The position numbers were made by a program, and so were the translations under genes. A stretch of DNA of 64,000 bases, from the NCBI RefSeq assembly GCF_000025985.1, contig NC_003228.3, positions 2,356,001-2,420,000 on the forward strand. The letters run 5' to 3'. The notes beneath the pieces are model-generated. The model was not told where the DNA came from and did not search any database. It saw nothing but the letters and a program-made list of their open reading frames with translations. Below, piece by piece: positions 1-9,874 of the stretch; within the stretch, counting starts at the first letter, position 1, and each line of letters starts with the position of its first letter. The stretch is from Bacteroides fragilis NCTC 9343. Its GTDB lineage: Bacteria > Bacteroidota > Bacteroidia > Bacteroidales > Bacteroidaceae.

Positions 1-975
1 CAAAATACCCATATCAATAAGTGCCACCAGCTCAGGATTGTCATAGTTTCCGTCCAAAGCATTAGCATCCACTTTTTTATAGGCTTTGGTAATGTCTCCG
101 GTCTTCATCGATTCTACCATTACCAGAAGATTTCGAGTTTCTATGGCTATATCAGCGCAGAGTATATCAGCTATTCCCTGTGGGTCAAACAAAGAGAAAT
201 AAAAATCATGATTGTCTGCATCGCCCTTTTTTAGAGCGCAATTTTTCTCATATTGTCCTTTATATCGGTCAAAATATGCCTTATATGATGCATTTTCCCA
301 TTCCAAATAATTCCCGGCCTTCACTTTGTCAGAAAATTCAGTAAGATAATCCCACGGAGGGCTAACCAATATACTTTTGGCCTCTTCTACAGCAAAGCCA
401 TGATTATCGTATTCTCCTTTAAAACAAGTTTCACATTCCAGTGATTGCATGCGCTTATTTCTTTCTTCCTCGTTACCCAAAACCTTTTCTGCATACTGTT
501 TTGACCATCTGATGGGTGAAAAGACCAGCCAAACTTTTTTATCATACTGTTTTCGCAGGACAATGTAATTTGTCATTCTGTCTTTTTTGGGCGTTTCCCA
601 TGAAATACGAGGATTTTCCATATCGGACCATACCAAGTTGACTATTCCTCCCTCGTTGGTTACTTCATACTCTTTAAAGATTCCTGCCGTGTTATGTTTC
701 TCAAAATAAGCATAGATATATCCCTTCCGTAAGGGGATTCTCTGATATGAATATCCATACTTCATATCGGGAAATCCTTTGGGAGCAGGAAAAGAACTAA
801 CATCATTACCTTCTAAAGGAGCCAATATCCCACTTTTATGGGTACTTTTGCTGTAGACTCCATATAATGATAAATAGAGTCTCACATAATCCACGGCATA
901 TAGATTATTTCCTTGTGCTTCCTTGCCTTTGCCAGATGCTTTTAAGCCAAATATAGCAATCATGTCATCTTTCAT
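1..975 (-). CDS. VasX-like T6SS effector, N-terminal part (runs off the left edge)
   Basis: The frame is open for all 325 codons from the ATG at 975 to base 1, so this is the N-terminal part of a longer protein. The segment resembles the N-terminal region of VasX-type T6SS toxins: an RKGYIYAYF stretch near residue 100 (family pattern LRxGYLY) followed by an EYEV strand, and a FDPQGIADIL stretch near residue 267 (family pattern DPxGIAxxL). In known VasX proteins this region docks the toxin to the VgrG/PAAR spike, and a pore-forming or other toxic part follows towards the C-terminus; that part is outside the window. The start lies 4 bases after the PAAR gene's stop, so the two are translationally linked. 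No signal peptide is seen, as expected for spike-delivered cargo. The VasX assignment rests on short motifs and is tentative. Confidence 0.6.
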   Translation of the reverse strand, partial: MKDDMIAIFGLKASGKGKEAQGNNLYAVDYVRLYLSLYGVYSKSTHKSGILAPLEGNDVSSFPAPKGFPDMKYGYSYQRIPLRKGYIYAYFEKHNTAGIFKEYEVTNEGGIVNLVWSDMENPRISWETPKKDRMTNYIVLRKQYDKKVWLVFSPIRWSKQYAEKVLGNEEERNKRMQSLECETCFKGEYDNHGFAVEEAKSILVSPPWDYLTEFSDKVKAGNYLEWENASYKAYFDRYKGQYEKNCALKKGDADNHDFYFSLFDPQGIADILCADIAIETRNLLVMVESMKTGDITKAYKKVDANALDGNYDNPELVALIDMGIL

Positions 976-979
976 CTTC

Positions 980-1648
980 TCATTTTTTTAATTCTACAAT
1001 CCATTCGACAGTAACATGGTTATTGTTAACAGTTCCTGTTAACTCAATATCCTCGACCTGTTCTCCATTCGCTGTATCTATAGCCTCAGGGGTAATTACA
1101 AATTTCACAGTTTCTCCATCCTTAAATCCTATAGTATCAGCGTTTACTGTAACTTTTTTATTGATATGACTTTCTGCGATATGTATATCTTCTTTTTCCC
1201 AATGCACATTAAATATCATAGGTTCCTCCTCTAACATTTTTTTTTGCAGAGCATTCTGATTTTCGATGGCTTCTTGCAAGTTATTGCCAGAAATCGCAGC
1301 CAAAAATCTATTCCTTTTCGGTGATACATGATTCATCGTGATTGGTTCTATAGGACTGGCACTGCTTACTGTTACTCCGGGTACTCCCGCAGGGATAATT
1401 CCTCCGTGAGCAGTCATACAGCCTTGTAATACGATAGGTTTACCATTAACCAAGATTCCCGGTTCTCCTTGTACAATAGTGTCGGGCGGACCACAACATA
1501 CACACATATCACCCATAACAGATATAGGAACTCCATTAACCATTACACCGGGGCATCCTGGACCGATAATAGGCCCTCCAATATGAGGTGTCACCCCTGT
1601 TACCATCGGGCAAATATGATTTAAATTTATAGTAACGATTTGTTTCAT
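980..1648 (-). CDS. PAAR-domain spike tip protein with C-terminal beta extension
   Basis: 222 aa. Residues 1-95 are a PAAR/DUF4280-like domain: glycine- and proline-rich repeats (GGPIIGPGCPGVMVNG, then GEPGILVNGKPIV) with Cys and His residues (C13, the CVCC cluster, C77, H81) that could bind the metal at a PAAR cone tip. Residues 150-222 form a separate beta-rich part with a GFKDGETVKFVI strand, like the Ig-like extensions found on spike-linked adaptors. In T6SS the PAAR cone sharpens VgrG and carries effectors. The gene sits 21 bases after vgrG and 4 bases before the VasX-like effector, which supports this role. Target and exact cargo are unknown. Confidence 0.85.
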   Translation of the reverse strand: MKQIVTINLNHICPMVTGVTPHIGGPIIGPGCPGVMVNGVPISVMGDMCVCCGPPDTIVQGEPGILVNGKPIVLQGCMTAHGGIIPAGVPGVTVSSASPIEPITMNHVSPKRNRFLAAISGNNLQEAIENQNALQKKMLEEEPMIFNVHWEKEDIHIAESHINKKVTVNADTIGFKDGETVKFVITPEAIDTANGEQVEDIELTGTVNNNHVTVEWIVELKK

Positions 1649-1669
1649 AATATAGTATGCTTTTTTCGT

Positions 1670-3520
1670 TTACATAATCTCTATTTTATTGGCAGCTCCT
1701 TGTATTGTCGTCTGTTGTCCGGCGACTTGTGTCTGTCCCCCGTTTAGTGTAATCTTGGAATTACCCTCCACTGCAATATTCTTTCCAACCATGTTGATAT
1801 CTGATTTTGCCTCGATGCCGACATTTCCTTTTGCAGCAGTCAATACATCTTTGTCAGCCTGCAATAGTAGATTGCCTTTAGCTGAGCTGTTAATATCCGC
1901 TTCAACCGTCATATCAATGTTCTTTTTAGCTGTAATCTGCACATTCTCTTCAGTATTGATGCAAACATTTTTTGCTGTCAATGTGATGGTTTCTGGGGCA
2001 GTAATATCAATATTCTTGTCTTTACTATTCAGATGTATAACATTTCCGTTAATGTCTCGAAGGGTAATACCCCAGTCTCCACCCTCATCATCCTTGAACT
2101 CCAGCGTATGCCCGCTGCGTGTCCGCATACTCTTAACAGTATTATCCGTTGCCGCTCCCTCTGAATTAGCCTTATAGAAAAGGCTGCCTGTCACATAAGG
2201 ACGGTCTGGATTGCCTTGTTCGAAGCCTACCATCACCAAATCACCCGGCTCGGGGATAAACACAAAACCACGGTTTTTGGCAACTTGCTCGCTCTTGCCT
2301 GCATCGGGGCTTTGCACTCGCATCCAGTAGCTCTCACCGCCATCTACCTCCTGCCACATGAACTGTACTTTGACACGTCCCTGATTTTTAGGGTCGTCAT
2401 TGCTCACTACTCTCGCCATTTCCGGATAGGCTACCGGCATCACGGCATCTCCCCACGGCATGATGGGCGTACCACCCGGTACGCCACAGAAGGTGTTGCT
2501 ATATTGTCCTTTATAGTTTACCGTATGGGTAATCTCCGTGATGCGGTAACGTCCCAAATCGGTAATCTTAACTCCTGGGAAACTTTCGGGTACACGGGTA
2601 ACCACCAATTCTCCCAGTCGTATGCCGCAGTAACGGCTTGAAGCCTTGATTTGAGACAATTGGGAATAGTTGCGGTGAAATCCGGCATCCCCGTAGTGTT
2701 CCAAATCCATTGCGCTATACGCAGGTCTTATCGAGGGTAGTTTTGCCTCGGTAGGGAAGATAGGTTCACTGCATTTCTCAGCCGAACGGGAACCAAGAGT
2801 AGCACCCTTAGGTGTTCCACTGTAGTCGTAATAGAACTTATCATTGACGGGGTCGAACTCATAGGTGCTGTGATTCAGAGAACGGATAGTGGCATTGATG
2901 CTGACTCCCGTCAGGTCTACATCATACCCTGCACGGCTTTCCGTATCTATTTCTGGGTCTCCTATCTGTAGCGTTTCCCCGTTGTAATAGAACCACTCGC
3001 CATAAGAGCGGAGCAGACGGGATAGGAATCCGTAGCTTGTCTCTTTATAGCGGGCAACATAAGGGATGATGTCCGTATGTTTGGGATTGTTGGTCACATT
3101 CATTTTCACCCCGCTCTTATCAAGTATGTCGCTGACTATCGTATTCAGGTTTTGCTCTACATAGCAGTCCATAGCGGGGTCTCTGTCCAGCAGGATGGTA
3201 GGGCTTCCCCCTTCCAGTATGACAAATCCCTGATTACCGTCGAAACCTTCAACATGAATATCAGAAATCAGTCCGTGAAATTCCGTTTTTTCTCCACTCT
3301 CATGGTGGGTCATGATGATGGATACCTTCTCACCCAGTTGCTTGAATATCACATCGGGACCGATAGCCCACACGCTTGGTTTGTCCGGACGGTAGTTCAC
3401 TTTGATTTTGAAACGGTGATGTGTACTGACCGACTGAAAAAGTTCCATTGTCACATAATCGCAGACTTTTCCTGCTACTTTTATCTCCACGCTTACAGCG
3501 TCCAAGTTTGTCGATGCCAT
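1670..3520 (-). CDS. tssI: VgrG spike protein (TssI)
   Basis: 616 aa, the usual size for a non-evolved VgrG. The N-terminal ~350 residues are the gp27-like base. The gp5-like OB fold follows near residues 365-450 with the family stretches RVKVQFMW, SYWMRVQSPDAG and FVFIPEPGDLVMVGF. The C-terminal ~130 residues are short repeats (ITLTAKNVCINTEENVQIT...) typical of the trimeric beta-helix needle. No catalytic domain is appended, so toxicity must come from PAAR-bound or Hcp-borne cargo. It lies 25 bases downstream of tssF and directly upstream of the PAAR gene. Confidence 0.95.
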   Translation of the reverse strand: MASTNLDAVSVEIKVAGKVCDYVTMELFQSVSTHHRFKIKVNYRPDKPSVWAIGPDVIFKQLGEKVSIIMTHHESGEKTEFHGLISDIHVEGFDGNQGFVILEGGSPTILLDRDPAMDCYVEQNLNTIVSDILDKSGVKMNVTNNPKHTDIIPYVARYKETSYGFLSRLLRSYGEWFYYNGETLQIGDPEIDTESRAGYDVDLTGVSINATIRSLNHSTYEFDPVNDKFYYDYSGTPKGATLGSRSAEKCSEPIFPTEAKLPSIRPAYSAMDLEHYGDAGFHRNYSQLSQIKASSRYCGIRLGELVVTRVPESFPGVKITDLGRYRITEITHTVNYKGQYSNTFCGVPGGTPIMPWGDAVMPVAYPEMARVVSNDDPKNQGRVKVQFMWQEVDGGESYWMRVQSPDAGKSEQVAKNRGFVFIPEPGDLVMVGFEQGNPDRPYVTGSLFYKANSEGAATDNTVKSMRTRSGHTLEFKDDEGGDWGITLRDINGNVIHLNSKDKNIDITAPETITLTAKNVCINTEENVQITAKKNIDMTVEADINSSAKGNLLLQADKDVLTAAKGNVGIEAKSDINMVGKNIAVEGNSKITLNGGQTQVAGQQTTIQGAANKIEIM

Positions 3521-3545
3521 AGTTTATATGTTTTATGGGTGAATA

Positions 3546-5363
3546 CTATGAGTTAATAAAAACACGGTAGTTATAGGTCTCCGGAGACAACCGCCTGAGC
3601 TCACTGTCCAAATTGACAACGAACTCTTCCCTGTCCAATCCTTGCATCCCCTCCGATAACCGTAGATACACGTCCAGCGTCCTTATGAAACCTTCGCTTT
3701 CTTTTTTACCGGCTACATACCCCAGCTTTACCTCCACAGAGCGAATGCTGTCGCCATACCTTGCCATGCAGAAGTTGCGTATATCCTCTTTCGTGTATAT
3801 CCTGCCGTGTGACAATAGCATGAATCGGTACATATCCATCCGGCGCTTTACGGATGGGGACGGCTTTCCTCCACGGGCAGAAGTGACAAACCGCAGTGTA
3901 TCTCCGTCTATATCGGAGTTGGCGCAGTCATTTAATGGCTCTCCCGCATAGATGTCATTGGCAAATTCGCCATTAGTAAGAGTATAATCCACAGTTAACC
4001 GGGTATCCTTGTCATAACGTTGGTCAATGACTACATATGACAACATTTCCTGTCCTCCGACTCCGTCTTTATTTTTATCTCCCAATTGGTTTACCCGTTC
4101 CTCTATCTGCTCGATCACCTCTTTCATCCCGTCTTTGTCTGTCGAAGAGAAGGCCATGCTTTCGTCATATAGCAGGTCTGTCAGGCGGTTCAGAAAATCT
4201 TTGGCATCCATCGCATTGAAGCGTTCGCAACCGCCCCTTCTGACCGAATAACAGCCGGCTCTGCCTTCATCCTGTGTGCCGGAAATTTCCCTAAGCCGGT
4301 CTCCGTGGTTATCGGTAATCGAATCCACAAACAGGAAATATTCAAATTCCGTCTTTTCCAAAGGGAGAATGGCCGAGACGGAATCTACCTTTCTGGTAAT
4401 CTTTGCCGGATATTTGTTTACTACGATAAAAGTGTTCATCTGCACCTTTACCTGTTCCAGTATTTCTTTTGAAAAAGCGGTGGGAAATTCTATATCTATC
4501 CAAACAGTATCCGCATCACATTCGGCAATGAAATCACTTGGCAGCAGGAAAGAGATTTCTTCGGGCACTCTGCTACGTGACAAATCTCTGACTTTTAATC
4601 CGTGAGCTTTCAATGTCAGGTAATGGGAAGCATATTTGCTGGTTATTTCTTCCGTAATCAACCTGCCAAGATCGTATTTCTCACTGACCGAACGTGTGGG
4701 GTCGTACTCGATTCCCCCTTTAATTTCTACAGGAATACCGGCAATCGTGCAATGGCAGTACGGCAGTAATTTCAGATAACTGCTTTTATCTGCTACAAGC
4801 GGTATATCTATATATAACGGCAAGTCGTTGAGAGTAGTTACATTGTTGCCTATTTTCATCCCGATACTGATTTTCCGACCCATTACCGGCACATCGGAAC
4901 GAAAGCGGGCAGTGGCGTCACGTTCTCCTTCGGGAGTGATGGTGCAAAATTCATCCGCCGTCACGAGATACTTCAGTTCGGCATTGATTATGCGGGTTTC
5001 ATGCAGCGGAGTAAAGAAGAGATTTTTCATCTTATACTTCTTCACTATCTCCGTGCTTTTATAAGAAAACAGGTCTGTGGGAGATACAGTAGCTTGCGGT
5101 GTATATGGTCGGGCAGCAGCAATAGCATGGGCGGGTTTGGCAACCAATGCCGTGTGTGGAGTAAGGGCGGAAGCGACTTTCTCCAACAATCGGCTTTCAA
5201 TGGCGTGCATATCACCGGACAGCTTGAAAATTTCGCCCGACAAGGCTTCAATCAGCAGTCGGATAAGGGGGTCCATGCCATCTATATTTCGTATGTCATA
5301 TAGGGTTGCCGCCTGTTTGAACATCCGGGCTTTAATGCTTTCTTTTGTGAATAGATTTGCCAT
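3546..5363 (-). CDS. tssF: T6SS baseplate protein TssF
   Basis: 605 aa, full length for TssF (VC_A0110/ImpG family). The N-terminus has the family-typical helix DPLIRLLIEALSGEIFKLS followed by IESRLLEKVASALTP, which in the family packs against TssG and TssK in the baseplate wedge. No membrane segments or signal peptide are present, so the protein is cytoplasmic. The gene follows tssE by 30 bases. Its partner tssG is not found in the window, so it must lie further left or elsewhere. Confidence 0.9.
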   Translation of the reverse strand: MANLFTKESIKARMFKQAATLYDIRNIDGMDPLIRLLIEALSGEIFKLSGDMHAIESRLLEKVASALTPHTALVAKPAHAIAAARPYTPQATVSPTDLFSYKSTEIVKKYKMKNLFFTPLHETRIINAELKYLVTADEFCTITPEGERDATARFRSDVPVMGRKISIGMKIGNNVTTLNDLPLYIDIPLVADKSSYLKLLPYCHCTIAGIPVEIKGGIEYDPTRSVSEKYDLGRLITEEITSKYASHYLTLKAHGLKVRDLSRSRVPEEISFLLPSDFIAECDADTVWIDIEFPTAFSKEILEQVKVQMNTFIVVNKYPAKITRKVDSVSAILPLEKTEFEYFLFVDSITDNHGDRLREISGTQDEGRAGCYSVRRGGCERFNAMDAKDFLNRLTDLLYDESMAFSSTDKDGMKEVIEQIEERVNQLGDKNKDGVGGQEMLSYVVIDQRYDKDTRLTVDYTLTNGEFANDIYAGEPLNDCANSDIDGDTLRFVTSARGGKPSPSVKRRMDMYRFMLLSHGRIYTKEDIRNFCMARYGDSIRSVEVKLGYVAGKKESEGFIRTLDVYLRLSEGMQGLDREEFVVNLDSELRRLSPETYNYRVFINS

Positions 5364-5393
5364 ACGTTTTAATTTTATATTTCAACTGCCTGA

Positions 5394-5834
5394 TTATTCG
5401 TTTGATAAAGGTCCCATGTATAATTTGTAACCGAAACCGCAGGGAGCACCGGTGGAATTCAATGTGGCGAGTACTGTAATATCTACCCGCTTACGTATCA
5501 TCCGGTTATCCAGAACTTCTTCCCTGACGACTTCTTGTAGGTTTACCGAGAGAGTGATGTCGGAAATGCGTTTCTCATAAGTGGAAATCGCCTGCATCAC
5601 GTATCCGGTAAACAGTTCTTTCCATTGTTCGGTAGAAACAATGCGCTCAAAGTCCAACTCCCAAATCCGACAACCGTATTTGGGGTCGAAACGGTGCTCA
5701 CCCGGACAGGTGGTCAGCAACAGTTCGATGTGCTGGTCGATGGATTCCAGTTCGGAACATCTTTCCAGTTGCCGGATATCTCCTTCGAAGAGCTTTTCCA
5801 AACGTACCGGTAGTTTATAGTATTTCTGTTTCAT
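5394..5834 (-). CDS. tssE: T6SS baseplate protein TssE (gp25-like)
   Basis: 146 aa gp25/GPW-type baseplate protein. The family core is visible: GEHRFDPKYGCRIWELDFE near residues 47-65, where the region from EHR to the central Trp/Phe is the conserved sheath-docking signature, followed by the helix YVMQAISTYEKRI. TssE starts sheath polymerisation on the baseplate. The start codon overlaps the stop of the preceding unknown gene by 4 bases (5831-5834), so the two are translationally coupled. Confidence 0.9.
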   Translation of the reverse strand: MKQKYYKLPVRLEKLFEGDIRQLERCSELESIDQHIELLLTTCPGEHRFDPKYGCRIWELDFERIVSTEQWKELFTGYVMQAISTYEKRISDITLSVNLQEVVREEVLDNRMIRKRVDITVLATLNSTGAPCGFGYKLYMGPLSNE

Positions 5835-6289
5835 CTTCCAAAGAATTTACTTTGTCGTGGTGCGGCTATTCTACCGCCCCACATACTGCTATGTCCTGTG
5901 TCATACCGGCGCTCAATGCCGAATGAATTTCTTTTGTACAAGTTGTGCGACCATAGGTAGGGATTCCTCCGGTCTGCGAGTATATCCTCCAGCTTAGCCA
6001 GAAGCAATCTCCTGTCGGAAAGATTGCTTTCCAGAACATAGGTCATATAAGTTCCGGTATAGGGGTGGTATTGTGAAATGAACAATTCACACCCGCCGCC
6101 TTGCATCGAGACTTCGCATCTCTCCAGCATGGTATCATAACTGATATATACTCCCGTCAGCCCGCAAGCCGGTGCGGGGGAAGCATGGGGAACTGCCGTC
6201 CCGATGTATCCGAGCTTCTCGACTTCACCGCCTTGCCAAAGACCCGTTTTGAGTAGTCCTGCCATTTCATGTAGTGAGTATATAGCCAT
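5831..6289 (-). CDS. unknown T6SS-locus protein upstream of TssE
   Basis: 152 aa protein that I do not recognise. It is soluble, has no signal peptide or membrane segment, and is rich in Gly, Tyr and Arg. Stretches that stand out are QGGGCELFISQYHPYTGTYMTYVLESNL (residues 63-90 region) and a basic C-terminus ending RQSKFFGR. It starts 4 bases downstream of an Hcp-like gene and overlaps tssE by 4 bases, so it is almost certainly made together with the baseplate proteins. That coupling suggests a structural or assembly role rather than a toxin, but this is inference from position only. Confidence 0.6.
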   Translation of the reverse strand: MAIYSLHEMAGLLKTGLWQGGEVEKLGYIGTAVPHASPAPACGLTGVYISYDTMLERCEVSMQGGGCELFISQYHPYTGTYMTYVLESNLSDRRLLLAKLEDILADRRNPYLWSHNLYKRNSFGIERRYDTGHSSMWGGRIAAPRQSKFFGR

Positions 6290-6293
6290 AGTA

Positions 6294-6713
6294 TTATCGT
6301 TTTAGTTCAAATTCATCACCTCCCATCCGGACAGACGGAAAAGTCATCACAATGGTCTTTACCGATGTGTCTCCCTGCGATACATTGTGATAATGCACGC
6401 AGCTCGCATTACTGAAATTTATCTCGAACAGTGCACCTTCGTCCATAGCATCGCTGTTGAGATAGAATCGGACTGTCCCGTTTTCTTTCCTGTCCGCTCT
6501 CATTATCCAGTTTTCTACCTCCGCATTCACCGGCTCTGAAAATACGGCGTATGCTTCCATATATTCTTTCGAGGAATTATCCGGCTCATAGGCAATATCA
6601 AACTCGGACAAGATGTGCGACTGCCCGCAAAGCGTTATCTCGCATACCATATCCGGATTGCGTCTATCCGCAAACACTTCTTTTCCTTTAAACAGCCTGT
6701 CGAAAAAGCCCAT
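6294..6713 (-). CDS. divergent Hcp/TssD-like protein
   Basis: 139 aa. The overall pattern fits a TssD-type Hcp: a strand containing SEFDIAYEP near residue 35, a WIMRADRKENGTVRFYL block near residues 67-83, and a C-terminal GGDEFELKR that matches the G(A/E)xFExxW ending of the true Hcp proteins here. The conserved DxxGxP...VxGG segment found in the other four paralogues is missing. It may be an adaptor or capping Hcp rather than a ring-forming tube protein. The gene starts 2 bases after the preceding paralogue's stop. Confidence 0.6.
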   Translation of the reverse strand: MGFFDRLFKGKEVFADRRNPDMVCEITLCGQSHILSEFDIAYEPDNSSKEYMEAYAVFSEPVNAEVENWIMRADRKENGTVRFYLNSDAMDEGALFEINFSNASCVHYHNVSQGDTSVKTIVMTFPSVRMGGDEFELKR

Positions 6714-6715
6714 AG

Positions 6716-7123
6716 TTATTTGTTTTTAAAAAATAAGTCATTGTCCGTTACAATCTCTTTGGCTTCTATCACAATGATAGTCACCACACCTTTTTTAACC
6801 CGCGAATCGTAGTTCATACGATAGCTCCTTACCGATGCGCCCGAAAATTGCAGTTTGGCAAAGGTCGTTTCGTGTTCATCCAGTGTAACAATCGCTCCAT
6901 CTTCTTTACGGAAGGTGTCAAAGAGCCATCCCAGCAGGGTAGCGTCAGCAAATCCATCAATGACGATTCGTATTTCTCCGCCGCATACGCCGGAAGTGAT
7001 TTCACCTTTACGCCCCACATTACGGCTCAATCCGTAATCAAAGTGTTTCAGCGGATATTTCCCCCGATACACACCGTGAGGAAGGTCGATATTCTCTTTA
7101 TGTAAGTATAAATAGGTTTGCAT
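6716..7123 (-). CDS. Hcp/TssD paralogue
   Basis: 135 aa member of the Bacteroidetes TssD family. It keeps the family segment FDYGLSRNVGRKGEITSGVCGGEIRIVI near residues 29-55 (other paralogues read DxxGxPxxxVxGGxI) and the middle GxIVTLDE / LQFSGA strands. Its N-terminus QTYLYLHKENIDLPHGVYRG differs from the major Hcp. It lies just downstream of the candidate effector/immunity pair. In T6SS loci extra Hcp copies often carry or escort specific effectors inside the tube; which cargo this one serves cannot be told from sequence. Confidence 0.75.
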   Translation of the reverse strand: MQTYLYLHKENIDLPHGVYRGKYPLKHFDYGLSRNVGRKGEITSGVCGGEIRIVIDGFADATLLGWLFDTFRKEDGAIVTLDEHETTFAKLQFSGASVRSYRMNYDSRVKKGVVTIIVIEAKEIVTDNDLFFKNK

Positions 7124-7136
7124 CCAACGAATATTT

Positions 7137-8114
7137 TTATTTATCTGATGGCCATCTGAGTTTTTTTGTTTTCTTTACTATATTTCCTTGCTCATCATAT
7201 TCTGAGATTTCAAGTGTTATGGTACCATTGTAGTCGGAATTGTAGATATGCTTAACTTTTTTGTTCCCTTTATAATAGATACTGTCGGTTGAGTAGCCTG
7301 TACTTCTTATAGTATGATTGACGTTTACTTTCAGTCCGTTTTCTTCATACTCTGTTTTTTTATTGACTAAAGTCATATCATTGTCCAACTCTTCCTTAAT
7401 TTTCTTTTTTCCATCAATGTATTCCTTCATCACTCTATTAAGTACACCGTTTAAGGTAATCCGAGTGATTAAGGTATCATTAACAGTTTGTTTCAATGAA
7501 CACTCGATATTTTGTTTGTAATCGGAAGAAGGGACAAGATTAACAGCTTCTTTATAATCTGTATCATTAAATTTATAGGTTTCTTCTCTTTGCCCGGTGT
7601 TTAAATCATGATGGATTTTCTTCGTATTATTTCCATTATTATCATAGTAGTAGTATTCCTCATATCTTGAGTCAGAAGAGGGTTCATCTCCTAATATTAT
7701 AATACTTTTATTATACTTAGGCTTATTCTTATCATAATAGGTAGAAAAAGTATAACTAAATGTGTCTTTATTATTTTCCAATACAAGTTCTTCTATGGTA
7801 TTTTCAGTGTATCTCATTGTTTTTAGCAATGATTCCGACAAGGGTTCCTCTACAGTATAGCAGGAAGAATCATTATCATAACTATATGTCTTTGTAAAAT
7901 TATTTACATTCGCCAAGATCTCTTTATCTTTATTGTCTCCAAAATAGAGATAGTCATATTCAGTACCTTGTGCAGTTAGAATCCTGTTGTTTTCATTATA
8001 AATATTAATATATTTAATAATATTAATAGAATTATACCCTTCCTGCTGTTTACTATTTTTGCAGCTCAATAAAAGTAATATACTACCTAAAAAAAATAAA
8101 TTTCTTATATTCAT
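7137..8114 (-). CDS. candidate immunity lipoprotein
   Basis: 325 aa. Residues 1-20 form a lipoprotein signal peptide with lipobox LLSC (Cys near residue 18), so the protein should be anchored in the envelope facing the periplasm. The rest holds YD-like repeats of the type YYYDNNGNNTKKI and EISEYDEQGNIVKKTKK, seen in many Bacteroides lipoproteins and also in immunity proteins. It starts 4 bases downstream of the candidate effector, the classic order for effector then immunity. The gene is clearly more A+T-rich than the tss genes around it, as expected for an exchangeable cargo pair. The immunity role is inferred from context. Confidence 0.6.
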   Translation of the reverse strand: MNIRNLFFLGSILLLLSCKNSKQQEGYNSINIIKYINIYNENNRILTAQGTEYDYLYFGDNKDKEILANVNNFTKTYSYDNDSSCYTVEEPLSESLLKTMRYTENTIEELVLENNKDTFSYTFSTYYDKNKPKYNKSIIILGDEPSSDSRYEEYYYYDNNGNNTKKIHHDLNTGQREETYKFNDTDYKEAVNLVPSSDYKQNIECSLKQTVNDTLITRITLNGVLNRVMKEYIDGKKKIKEELDNDMTLVNKKTEYEENGLKVNVNHTIRSTGYSTDSIYYKGNKKVKHIYNSDYNGTITLEISEYDEQGNIVKKTKKLRWPSDK

Positions 8115-8118
8115 TATT

Positions 8119-9422
<1,304 letters not shown>

Positions 9423-9430
9423 TCAAAAAC

Positions 9431-9871
<441 letters not shown>

Positions 9872-9874
9872 TTA

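Noticed and set aside
1689-2177. Plus-strand open frame inside vgrG and similar long frames opposite other genes (for example 61179-62474, 62503-63696, 40592-41179)
   Set aside because: They lie antisense to well-recognised genes and their translations have no recognisable domains, as expected for shadow frames in moderately G+C-rich coding DNA.
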